A DNA stretch of 64,000 nt from GCA-002708315 sp964460905 (GTDB lineage: Bacteria; Bacteroidota; Bacteroidia; Bacteroidales; F082), in NCBI GenBank assembly GCA_964460905.1, contig CAYWRM010000004.1, positions 94,120 to 158,119 on the forward strand. Direction: 5' to 3'. Positions 45,098 through 53,484 of the stretch are shown piece after piece. A program made the position numbers and the translations under genes. The notes below the pieces were generated by a model, which searched no databases, had not been told where the DNA came from, and saw only the letters and a list, made by a program, of their open reading frames with translations. The first letter of the stretch is position 1, and the number at the start of each line of letters is the position of its first letter.

Positions 45098-45769
45098 ATG
45101 GAATATGATGATTTGGGACAGCCCATTAAGGATGCCATCGAGGAACTTAAGGGATATGTTGATATTCAGATTACGTATAATAAACTTGTTTTTACTCGCA
45201 AAACAGGAGAACTATCTTCGTATATATTATTGCTGGTACTGTTACTTGCAACCGGAGGATTAATTCTCCTATTTTTATCATTTGCCTTTGCCGGATGGTT
45301 TGGTGATATAACTAAACTTGGGATCGGGGCTGGTTACCTTGTGGTAGCTGGTTTTTATGTGCTACTTGCAGCCTTTATTTATATATTTCGTAAGAAATTT
45401 ATTTTTAACCCTACCCGAAAAATATTTGGCAATATCTTTTTTGGTGAAGATAATACATCAAATGAAAAATTTAACTTCTCTTTTGATTCGGATGAATCAT
45501 ATGAGAAGAATATAAAGGCTGTTCATGAAGAATTGCTAAAGCGACAAGAAGATTTAAACCAGAAAATTAAGGTAGTTGGTGATAGCCTTACATTCACAAA
45601 TATTTCACACCAAATAATTGATAAAGCTTATCAGTCGTTTGTAACAACTACTAACATGGCTAAGTTTGCTTTTAATGTGATTAATAGGATAAGAAAACTT
45701 TCAGGCCATAAGAAAAGAAAAATAGCTAAAAAAGAAAACAAAAAATTAGAGAAGGATATTAAGGATTGA
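45098..45769 (+). CDS. Phage-holin-3_6-like membrane protein with C-terminal helical extension
   Basis: The 223-residue protein has two transmembrane segments (about 41-65 and 74-97; I-L-L-L-V-L-L-L-A-T-G-G and F-Y-V-L-L-A-A-F-I-Y-I-F) as in the putative holin family PF07332. A soluble helical part of about 110 residues follows, ending in a Lys-rich tail. Homologues I recall are often near 120 residues, with a separate gene for the second part, so this may be a fusion. It lies in an operon with the YtxH gene. It is unlikely to be a phage gene, because nothing else here is phage-like. Its stop is two bases from the stop of the convergent frr. Confidence 0.7.
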   Translation: MEYDDLGQPIKDAIEELKGYVDIQITYNKLVFTRKTGELSSYILLLVLLLATGGLILLFLSFAFAGWFGDITKLGIGAGYLVVAGFYVLLAAFIYIFRKKFIFNPTRKIFGNIFFGEDNTSNEKFNFSFDSDESYEKNIKAVHEELLKRQEDLNQKIKVVGDSLTFTNISHQIIDKAYQSFVTTTNMAKFAFNVINRIRKLSGHKKRKIAKKENKKLEKDIKD

Positions 45770-45771
45770 TT

Positions 45772-46335
45772 TTAAACAGTTAGAATATCTTTTTCTTTTG
45801 TTTCAAATAAATTATCAATTTTTACTGAAAAATTATCAGTGAGTTTTTGAATTTCATCCATTAATTTTTTTGCCTCATCTTCCGGCAAGCCATCTTTTTC
45901 AAGTTTTTTTGCTTCATCATTACCCTGACGTCTTGCATTTCGAATACCTATTTTAGTATCTTCAGTAATTACTTTTGCTTTTTTAACCAGATCAAGGCGT
46001 CTTTCCTCGGTTAGTGGGGGTACATTAATTCTTATTATATCACCTTCATTTTGAGGATTAAAACCCAAATTAGCATTTAGTATTGCTTTTTCTATTTCAT
46101 TAATAGTACTCCTGTCGAAAGGCTGAACAATAATTTGGCGGGCATCGGGTGTATTAATATTTGATGTTTGTTCAATTGGTGTTGAAACACCATAATATTC
46201 AACTCTAACACCGGTAAGCATTGATGGGTTTGCCTTGCCTGCTCTTACCTTTAAGAATTCTTTTTCGAGGTGTTGTATGGCATTTTGCATGCTTTCTTCA
46301 ACTTCCTCTAAACATAATAATGCATCGTCAGTCAT
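45772..46335 (-). CDS. frr: Ribosome recycling factor
   Basis: The 187-residue protein matches the family length. Motifs are K-V-R-A-G-K-A-N-P-S-M-L, I-I-V-Q-P-F-D-R-S, N-P-Q-N-E-G-D-I-I-R-I-N-V-P-P-L-T-E-E-R-R and A-R-R-Q-G-N-D. It splits post-termination ribosomes together with EF-G. It follows pyrH on the same strand, the classic pyrH-frr order, but a TACATTTG box in the 133-base gap suggests that it also has its own promoter. Confidence 0.98.
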   Translation of the reverse strand: MTDDALLCLEEVEESMQNAIQHLEKEFLKVRAGKANPSMLTGVRVEYYGVSTPIEQTSNINTPDARQIIVQPFDRSTINEIEKAILNANLGFNPQNEGDIIRINVPPLTEERRLDLVKKAKVITEDTKIGIRNARRQGNDEAKKLEKDGLPEDEAKKLMDEIQKLTDNFSVKIDNLFETKEKDILTV

Positions 46336-46357
46336 AACATCAAATTTTTAATAACCA

Positions 46358-46365
46358 CAAATGTA
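46358..46365 (-). promoter_or_regulatory. -7 box TACATTTG for frr
   Basis: TACATTTG on the minus strand fits the consensus and lies 22 bases upstream of ATG 46335. Confidence 0.55.
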
Positions 46366-46468
46366 ATATTTCTCATTAATGAAATATCAGTTTTTATATA
46401 ATGAATATTAAATATTTATTCACAGTACTTTAACTAGAATCACTACTCCTAAGTTTGACAATTATAAA

Positions 46469-47179
46469 TTAATTGCCAGACTTAACTATAGTGCCAATAT
46501 TTTCACCCCTAACAACTTTAATTAAATTACCCTTAGTATTCATATCAAACACTAGTATAGGTAAGTTATTCTCTTTACATAAAGTAAAGGCCGTCATGTC
46601 CATTATTTTCAAATTTTTGCTATATGCCTCATCAAAAGTAATTGTGTTATATTTAACAGCCTTTGGATCTTTTTCAGGATCTGCTGTGTATACACCATCT
46701 ACTCTTGTGCCTTTTAGTAAAATATCAGCTCCTATTTCAACTCCTCGCAGAGCAGAAGCCGAATCGGTGGTAAAAAATGGATTTCCCGTACCTCCGGCAA
46801 TAATAACCACATATCCCTTATCCAGATAATATTTTGCTTTTCGTCCACTTGCCGATTCAGCTATTGGATCAATAAAAATGCCAGATAGTAACTTGACTTT
46901 TAAACCTTGTTTTTCTAGTTCAGCTTGCAGTGCCATAGAGTTAATAACTGTTGCCAGCATACCCATGTAATCACCCTGCACCCTATCCATTCCTTTAGTA
47001 GCTCCCTGTAATCCTCTGTAAATATTACCACCCCCAATTACAATTGCGATCTGCACTTTTGTATCAGCTACTTGTTTAATATCTTCGCAATATCTGGTAA
47101 GAGTATCTGGGTTTATACCATAATCTTGACCACCCATGAGAGCTTCACCACTTAATTTTAACAATATTCTTTTATACAT
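46469..47179 (-). CDS. pyrH: UMP kinase
   Basis: The 236-residue protein has the bacterial hexameric UMP kinase pattern: L-K-L-S-G-E-A-L-M-G near the start, V-I-G-G-G-N-I-Y-R-G, M-D-R-V-Q-G-D-Y-M-G-M-L-A-T-V, T-G-N-P-F-F-T-T-D-S-A-S-A-L-R and a D-G-V-Y-T-A-D-P-E-K motif. It phosphorylates UMP to UDP. It begins 18 bases downstream of the patatin/beta-barrel gene on the same strand, so the two are probably co-transcribed. The frr gene follows. Confidence 0.98.
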   Translation of the reverse strand: MYKRILLKLSGEALMGGQDYGINPDTLTRYCEDIKQVADTKVQIAIVIGGGNIYRGLQGATKGMDRVQGDYMGMLATVINSMALQAELEKQGLKVKLLSGIFIDPIAESASGRKAKYYLDKGYVVIIAGGTGNPFFTTDSASALRGVEIGADILLKGTRVDGVYTADPEKDPKAVKYNTITFDEAYSKNLKIMDMTAFTLCKENNLPILVFDMNTKGNLIKVVRGENIGTIVKSGN

Positions 47180-47197
47180 ATCTTAAGTAATAATTTT

Positions 47198-49435
47198 CTA
47201 AAAACTAAATCCTATATTAATAAAAAACGTTGCTGATGGATTTAAATTTGATCCCATCACCGTAAATTCAATGGGGCCTATAATGCTATTGTATGATGCC
47301 GTTAAACCATAACCAAACAATGTATAAGCAGGATCAAGCAAATTTTCCACATTTTCACCGGTAGCCCCTAAATCAGATCTAATAGTTAAATACATCTTCT
47401 TATAAACATTATATTGAAATTTTATTCTGGCTATACCTGCATAATAACCAAATTCTTGTATAAACTGTACTCCTGTAAAAGGGACAAAACCACTAATATA
47501 ATTTATTTCATTTAAACCACCTAAACCAAATCGGTGTTGAATTGGAGGCGAATCTTGTTTAAGAGTTCCTCCAACAAAAAATCCAGGTTTTAATACAAAT
47601 TTTGGAGATATACTGATGCTTTGGTCATATTTTGCGTAAAAAATTAGTGAGTTAGTGAACAAATCTGATGACCATTCTTTTGATAAAGGTATAGCGTATG
47701 TAATTTTGAACTCTGCATTAAAACCTTCTGTTGCAAAATATGCTTTATCTCTCGAATCAGCTCTTAGCTTAACGAATAAATTACCGTAACTATGAAAATC
47801 TTCATAGGGCAATAATGTTGAATCAACTTGAATATCATCTACATGAAGTGAGAAATATTCATATTCAAATCCTGCTCTAAAATTATATAAATTGTTAAAA
47901 GTTGATGTTACAAAAGCCGATCCTTTAAAATTTGAAATATTTAATTTATGATATATTACATTTTTGTCATAGTCATTAAACGTAAATCCATACATGTCAA
48001 TTTTTGCTCCAAAACCTGGTTTAGCCCCATTAGAAAGTAGGTATAGGGCACGAAATCGAGGGTTTGGTCCAATTAGTAATTCAGTAAATAATTTACTTCG
48101 ATGTCCAAGCACATTTCTGAAAATACCACTTAATCGAATACTTCCACTATAATCAGTATCATAATGAAGCGATGCCGATAGGTAACCTGGTGAACCTTCT
48201 TTAATATTTAATATCAAATTAGCTTTTCCATCACCCACAGGTTCGAGCTCATAAAATACATGTGTAAAAAACCTAGTTCCATAAACTCTAGTTATTGTAT
48301 GCTCTAGATCGTCAATCGAAATTTTAGTATTCTCGAAACGTTCAAAATAATTGTCCAAATAAATTAATGACATTTTATCATTTCCTTTATAAATTACTTC
48401 GGCAATATTAAGCGAATCAAGTGGCTTTGCATTATATTCTTTCAATGGTAAATATTCAATTGCATTTAATGAATCAGCAAGTTGTTTTAATTCATCGTAA
48501 TGTTCCCTTGCAACTTTTTCTCCATATGCTATAATTGATTCATATTTAGTGAAGTCCATCATTCCGGCTTGAACTTTAAATCGAATGTTTAAATCAATAA
48601 TTTTAGCAGCTTCTTCATTAGCCTTTTGTCCATGAAAGAAAATTATTTGATTTAGAATTTCTGTCATTGTGCTAAGCTGTGATATACTATCAGCAAGGCC
48701 TGATTGCACATCACCTCCCACTATTATTTGAGCCCCTTCTTTCCTTAGTTCACCTGCAGGATAATTGTCAACAATACCTCCATCAATAAGATAGTAGCCA
48801 TTATAATGGGTGGGTGAAAAGTATCCAGGAATGGACATACTTGAACGAATAGCCATTGGGAGATATCCGCTTTTTAGGACTTCGGCATTGCCGTTAATTA
48901 AGTTTGTTCCTATACAAAGAAATGGTGTTTGTAATTTATTAAAGTCAGTAGTATTCCATGCTGGTGAAAAAAATCTGTTTAACAACAAGTTAACTTCTTG
49001 TCCCTGATACATTGCCTGTTTTAAGCCTATTTTTCTTTTCTTTAAAGGTAGAGATACCAATGAGTTTTCAAGAAATTCTTTCTCTTCATATGCAACATAT
49101 TTTCTTGGTATTTCATCTTTAATTAGCTCATCCCAATTTTGGGATTTAATCATTTTTTCAATCTCATCCGGGCTATACCCAATAGCATATAATCCACCCA
49201 TTATACTACCAATACTTGTTCCACCAACATAATCAACCCTAAGACCCACTTCTTGCATAACCCTTAGTAATCCAATATATGCAAATCCTTTAGCACCGCC
49301 ACCACTTAATACTAAACCAACTTTTGGGCGTTCTTTGCTTTTTTCTGGGATTGTATTATTTTGTGAGAATAGTAATGAGCTTTGTAATAAAAGCGTAGCA
49401 ATAACTATAATAATTACAGTGTAATTTTTTCTCAT
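47198..49435 (-). CDS. Patatin-like phospholipase fused to POTRA and outer-membrane beta-barrel
   Basis: The 745-residue protein has a signal peptide (cut near L-F-S-Q, residue 25) and a patatin domain (about 35-330). The patatin domain has G-G-G-A-K-G-F oxyanion loop, G-G-T-S-I-G-S with the nucleophile Ser, and D-G-G-I-V-D-N catalytic Asp. A single POTRA-like domain (about 350-425) is followed by a BamA/FhaC-type barrel ending in the C-terminal aromatic pattern I-N-I-G-F-S-F. This is the PlpD-like type Vd architecture, except that in Bacteroidota the patatin part may stay attached. It should act as a lipid hydrolase at the outer membrane. A hairpin-bearing leader precedes it and pyrH follows. 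Confidence 0.9.
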   Translation of the reverse strand: MRKNYTVIIIVIATLLLQSSLLFSQNNTIPEKSKERPKVGLVLSGGGAKGFAYIGLLRVMQEVGLRVDYVGGTSIGSIMGGLYAIGYSPDEIEKMIKSQNWDELIKDEIPRKYVAYEEKEFLENSLVSLPLKKRKIGLKQAMYQGQEVNLLLNRFFSPAWNTTDFNKLQTPFLCIGTNLINGNAEVLKSGYLPMAIRSSMSIPGYFSPTHYNGYYLIDGGIVDNYPAGELRKEGAQIIVGGDVQSGLADSISQLSTMTEILNQIIFFHGQKANEEAAKIIDLNIRFKVQAGMMDFTKYESIIAYGEKVAREHYDELKQLADSLNAIEYLPLKEYNAKPLDSLNIAEVIYKGNDKMSLIYLDNYFERFENTKISIDDLEHTITRVYGTRFFTHVFYELEPVGDGKANLILNIKEGSPGYLSASLHYDTDYSGSIRLSGIFRNVLGHRSKLFTELLIGPNPRFRALYLLSNGAKPGFGAKIDMYGFTFNDYDKNVIYHKLNISNFKGSAFVTSTFNNLYNFRAGFEYEYFSLHVDDIQVDSTLLPYEDFHSYGNLFVKLRADSRDKAYFATEGFNAEFKITYAIPLSKEWSSDLFTNSLIFYAKYDQSISISPKFVLKPGFFVGGTLKQDSPPIQHRFGLGGLNEINYISGFVPFTGVQFIQEFGYYAGIARIKFQYNVYKKMYLTIRSDLGATGENVENLLDPAYTLFGYGLTASYNSIIGPIEFTVMGSNLNPSATFFINIGFSF

Positions 49436-49441
49436 AATCTA

Positions 49442-49466
49442 GTAATTGATTATTTTAATCAATTAC
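49442..49466. promoter_or_regulatory. Perfect 11 bp hairpin in the leader of the patatin/beta-barrel gene
   Basis: GTAATTGATTA (49442-49452) and TAATCAATTAC (49456-49466) form a perfect stem with a 3-base loop. It starts at the last base of the TATATTTG -7 box (49466-49473, minus strand) and ends 7 bases before ATG 49435. It can be a 5'-end RNA stem or a dyad operator. Confidence 0.5.
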
Positions 49467-49473
49467 AAATATA
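49466..49473 (-). promoter_or_regulatory. -7 box TATATTTG for the patatin/beta-barrel-pyrH unit
   Basis: TATATTTG on the minus strand matches the consensus and lies 31 bases upstream of ATG 49435. Confidence 0.6.
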
Positions 49474-49576
49474 AGACAAAAGTAATACTACTAGTCTTCC
49501 TGATAAAGTAAAATGGATTGTTATTAAGCATTCCAAATGAAATTGGAAATGCAATTTTTGAAAATTTTATTCTGAC

Positions 49577-50005
49577 TTAGAATTTTGGCTCGAAAATTTC
49601 GTAATCCAGTGACAGCTTATTAAACTGAACAAAAAGGTTAGTGTACTCAGTATAATTATTATTATTTGCAGCAAAAATATATGTAAACCCGGCTTTAAGT
49701 CCTAATGTATCTGTAGTAACAATTTCAATACTTTCTACATCATTATTTCCCCAAAAATTAATTCTACTATCACCTAATTTTTCAATATACCAAACAGCAT
49801 CCTCTTCAAAAGTAATATAAGCTAGTCTATCGCCATATGTACTAATATTATAAACAATCTGGAATGAATCAGGAGGGCTAACTATAGGGTCGACAAAACT
49901 ATAAGTAGGTATTGAGGGTTCGGGATTATTGTTGTTGCAATCAACACTCAAAACCACAATTACACTAAATAAAATAATATTCAGATATAAAAATGATTTT
50001 TTCAT
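49577..50005 (-). CDS. Small exported (probable lipo-)protein of unknown function
   Basis: The 142-residue protein has an N-terminal hydrophobic segment (about 6-22) ending V-L-S-V-D-C-N. The Cys could be lipidated, but the Asp before it departs from the normal lipobox (Gly/Ala/Ser), so simple secretion or retention is also possible. The mature part has an Asn-rich start and a beta-rich rest, with no known motif. It lies 24 bases downstream of secA on the same strand and is probably co-transcribed with it. I do not recognise a family. Confidence 0.7.
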   Translation of the reverse strand: MKKSFLYLNIILFSVIVVLSVDCNNNNPEPSIPTYSFVDPIVSPPDSFQIVYNISTYGDRLAYITFEEDAVWYIEKLGDSRINFWGNNDVESIEIVTTDTLGLKAGFTYIFAANNNNYTEYTNLFVQFNKLSLDYEIFEPKF

Positions 50006-50029
50006 AGTTTATTATTTTCAGCTAAGATA

Positions 50030-53000
50030 CTAATTTTTACCGTGACAGTGTTTATATTTTTTTCCGCTACCACATGGACAAGGATCATTTCTTCCAACTC
50101 TCTTTTCAACTTTCACAGGTTGCGGTTTTTGCTTTTCCTGAGTATCACTATTCGCCTGTGAGAGCATATCTCCTCTTTCCTCTTTCATTTGAGAACGATC
50201 AAGCCCACGAGGCATTTTTACTTCTTGCAGGGTTGCAGTATTTTTCATGAATACATCACCTTTAATAAGATATGAGCCAATATCCTTATTAATTTTTTGA
50301 ATCATCTTTTTAAATAATTCAAAAGATTCAAATTTATAAATAAGTAAAGGATCCTTTTGCTCATAAGATGCATTTTGTACAGATTGTTTTAACTCATCCA
50401 TCTCACGAAGTTGCTCTTTCCACAAATCATCAATTGTTGATAATGTAATACCTTTTTCAAAAGCAACAGGAACTTCAGCACCATTTGACTCAACTGACTT
50501 TTTAAGATTTGCAATTATTTGAGTTTGGCGTTTTCCATCGGAGAAAGGAATAGCTATGTTTTCGTACTGACTTTGATTTTCGTAAACATCTTTAATAACA
50601 GGAAGCGTATTAACTGCAAGCCGGTTTCTCTTATCAACATAGTTTGTATAAACTGCTTTTGCTAATTTTTCAGTTAGATTTGTACTGTCAATTGCTACAA
50701 ACTCTTTTTCATCAACAGGTGATTCAATGGCAAGGGTTCTCAACACTTCCATTTTAAAACCTTCAAAATCATTTTCAGATTGATAATCATGTGAAATTTG
50801 TTCACAGAGATCATAAATCATATTTGAAATATCAACCGAAAGTCTTTCTCCAAATAAGGCATGATGACGTCGTTTATAAATAACTTCACGTTGTGAGTTC
50901 ATTACATCATCATATTCAAGTAATCGCTTACGTACACCAAAGTTGTTTTCTTCAACTTTTTTCTGTGCGCGCTCAATCGACTTGGTAATCATTGAATGTT
51001 GTATTACTTCTCCCTCTTCCAGCCCAAGTTTATCCATAATCCCAGCAATTCGCCCAGAGCCGAACATCCTCATAAGGTCATCTTCAAGAGAAACAAAGAA
51101 TTGTGAACTACCCGGATCACCCTGACGTCCGGCACGACCTCTCAACTGACGGTCAACCCGTCTTGAGTCATGTCTTTCCGTACCAATAATTGCAAGTCCT
51201 CCTGAAACAACAACCCCTTCTCCAAGTTTAATATCTGTACCACGACCAGCCATATTGGTTGCAATAGTAACCATGCCAGGATGCCCTGCTTCTTTAACAA
51301 CCTGTGCTTCACGCTGGTGCAATTTAGCATTCAAAACATTATGAGTAATATGCTTTCTGTTTAACATGCGGCTTAACAATTCTGATGTTTCAACAGATGT
51401 GGTCCCTACTAAAACGGGGCGTTTCTCATCAACAAGCTTTTCTATTTCATCAATAACAGCATTATATTTTTCACGTTTTGTTTTATAAACCAAGTCCTGT
51501 CTGTCATCACGAATTATTGGCCTATTAGTTGGAATAACAATAACATCCAGTTTATATATATCCCACAACTCACCTGCTTCAGTTTCAGCTGTACCAGTCA
51601 TACCAGCTAACTTTTTATACATCCTGAAATAATTTTGCAGAGTTATTGTGGCATATGTTTGAGTGGCAGCTTCAATCTTTAGGTTTTCTTTTGCTTCAAT
51701 CGCCTGATGTAGTCCATCAGAATAACGCCGGCCTTCCATTACACGTCCTGTTTGCTCGTCAACAATTTTAATTTTGTTTTCCATAATTACATATTCCACA
51801 TCCTTTTCAAAAAGTGTATATGCTTTAAGCAACTGAGTTACAGTATGAATTCTTTCAGATTTAATTGAATAATCCTGGATCATTTTATTTTTCTGTTCCA
51901 GCATCTTCTTCTCGCTAAGATCTTCATTTTCTAATTCAGCAACACGTGCTCCAATATCAGGCAATATAAAGAAATCAGGGTCATCGTATGATTTTGTTAG
52001 AAGATCAATTCCCTTCTCTGTTAAATCAACTGAATTATGCTGTTCATCATTTACAAAATACAGTTCATCATCAATGATATACATATTTTTGGCCTGCTCC
52101 TGAAGATAAAAACTTTCAGTTTTTTGCATTAAATGTTTATTACCCTCTTCGCTTAACAGCTTAATAAGTGCTTTATTTTTTGGTAAACCATGATATGCTC
52201 TTAGTAGGTCATCTCCTGCTTTTTTAACACTGTCGTTATCGGTTTTGTCTTTCAATAAATGTTTCCCATCTACTAATATTTTAGATACCAGACTCTTTTG
52301 TGCATTGTAAAGTTTTTGCACATCACCTTTTAGTTCGTTGAATTCGTGAATATCACCTTTTGGTGTTGGCCCTGAAATTATTAATGGTGTACGCGCATCA
52401 TCAATCAAAACTGAGTCAACCTCATCCACAATAACATAATTATGTTCGCGCTGAACCAATTCATCAGGGTTGCCTGTCATGTTGTCACGCAAATAATCAA
52501 ATCCAAATTCATTATTTGTTCCAAAAGTTATATCAGCAAGATATGCCTTTCTTCGTTCATTTGTATTTGGTTGGTGATTATCAATACAATCTATGCGAAG
52601 TCCGTGGAACATATAAAGCATTCCCATCCATTGTGAATCTCGTTTTGCAAGGTAATCATTAACCGTAACCATATGGACACCTTTGCCGGGTAACGCGTTT
52701 AGGTAAACTGGCAAAGTTGCAACGAGAGTTTTACCCTCACCAGTAGCCATCTCTGCTATTTTACCCTGGTGTAGTACTGTTCCTCCAATTAGCTGCACGT
52801 CATAATGGATCATATCCCAGGTGATTGTGTTTCCACCCGCAAGCCAACTATTACTATAGTATGCTTTATCACCCTTTATATTCACACTATCATATGTAGT
52901 GCTAAGCTCACCATCAAAATCATTAGCTGTTACTTCAACAACCTCATTCTCTGTAAACCTGCGGGCAGTTTCCTTAATAACTGAAAATGCCTCAGGTAGT

Positions 53001-53320
53001 ATCTGATTTAGAATTTCCTGAGTTTTATCATAACTGGTTTTTGATAACTTATCTATAATAATATAGTTTTTCTCCTTCTCATCAATATCTATTTCAGTAT
53101 TAGAAGACATCATTTCTTTCAATCTTGATATTTCAGTTTCTTCTTCACTAATATAATCAGCAATACGGTTTTTAAATTCTGCTGTTTTCTCACGTAACTC
53201 ATCGTTAGTGAGGTTCTTAATATCATTGTATGCTTCTTTAACCTGATCAACAAAAGGACTTACTTCTTTCAAATCCTTTTTTGATTTATCTCCAAAGACT
53301 TTCTTAAATATATCTAACAT
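50030..53320 (-). CDS. secA: Preprotein translocase ATPase SecA
   Basis: The 1096-residue protein has the extended length of Bacteroidota SecA, which carries insertions compared with the 900-residue E. coli form. It shows Walker A M-A-T-G-E-G-K-T-L-V-A, Walker B I-V-D-E-V-D-S-V-L-I-D-D-A-R-T-P, the M-A-G-R-G-T-D-I motif, R-G-R-A-G-R-Q-G-D-P-G and the C-terminal zinc-binding C-P-C-G-S-G-K-K-Y-K-H-C-H tail. It drives Sec-dependent export through SecYEG. It is divergent from lepA with 164 bases between starts. A small exported-protein gene follows. Confidence 0.98.
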   Translation of the reverse strand: MLDIFKKVFGDKSKKDLKEVSPFVDQVKEAYNDIKNLTNDELREKTAEFKNRIADYISEEETEISRLKEMMSSNTEIDIDEKEKNYIIIDKLSKTSYDKTQEILNQILPEAFSVIKETARRFTENEVVEVTANDFDGELSTTYDSVNIKGDKAYYSNSWLAGGNTITWDMIHYDVQLIGGTVLHQGKIAEMATGEGKTLVATLPVYLNALPGKGVHMVTVNDYLAKRDSQWMGMLYMFHGLRIDCIDNHQPNTNERRKAYLADITFGTNNEFGFDYLRDNMTGNPDELVQREHNYVIVDEVDSVLIDDARTPLIISGPTPKGDIHEFNELKGDVQKLYNAQKSLVSKILVDGKHLLKDKTDNDSVKKAGDDLLRAYHGLPKNKALIKLLSEEGNKHLMQKTESFYLQEQAKNMYIIDDELYFVNDEQHNSVDLTEKGIDLLTKSYDDPDFFILPDIGARVAELENEDLSEKKMLEQKNKMIQDYSIKSERIHTVTQLLKAYTLFEKDVEYVIMENKIKIVDEQTGRVMEGRRYSDGLHQAIEAKENLKIEAATQTYATITLQNYFRMYKKLAGMTGTAETEAGELWDIYKLDVIVIPTNRPIIRDDRQDLVYKTKREKYNAVIDEIEKLVDEKRPVLVGTTSVETSELLSRMLNRKHITHNVLNAKLHQREAQVVKEAGHPGMVTIATNMAGRGTDIKLGEGVVVSGGLAIIGTERHDSRRVDRQLRGRAGRQGDPGSSQFFVSLEDDLMRMFGSGRIAGIMDKLGLEEGEVIQHSMITKSIERAQKKVEENNFGVRKRLLEYDDVMNSQREVIYKRRHHALFGERLSVDISNMIYDLCEQISHDYQSENDFEGFKMEVLRTLAIESPVDEKEFVAIDSTNLTEKLAKAVYTNYVDKRNRLAVNTLPVIKDVYENQSQYENIAIPFSDGKRQTQIIANLKKSVESNGAEVPVAFEKGITLSTIDDLWKEQLREMDELKQSVQNASYEQKDPLLIYKFESFELFKKMIQKINKDIGSYLIKGDVFMKNTATLQEVKMPRGLDRSQMKEERGDMLSQANSDTQEKQKPQPVKVEKRVGRNDPCPCGSGKKYKHCHGKN

Positions 53321-53470
53321 AATTATTTCTACAATTAAAACATTTAGACATCAATAATTATTCCAATGTATTAATGTCCAAATAAAACCTGGCGAAATTA
53401 GTGCTAATTTGTGATATTTCAATAATTAAGATAATAAAGGTGCTTGTTGTTGAGCAATGAGAATTGTTCG

Positions 53471-53478
53471 TATTTTTG
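53471..53478 (+). promoter_or_regulatory. -7 box TATTTTTG directly before the lepA start
   Basis: TATTTTTG ends 6 bases before ATG 53485, and a TTG (53450-53452) lies 18 bases upstream as a plausible -33 element. Transcription would start at or within one or two bases of the ATG, making lepA a candidate leaderless message. Confidence 0.5.
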
Positions 53479-53484
53479 CCGACT

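Noticed and set aside
45098..45769. Prophage remnant, from the holin-like hit
   Set aside because: No other phage genes, attachment sites or composition change; the family is chromosomal in many Bacteroidota.
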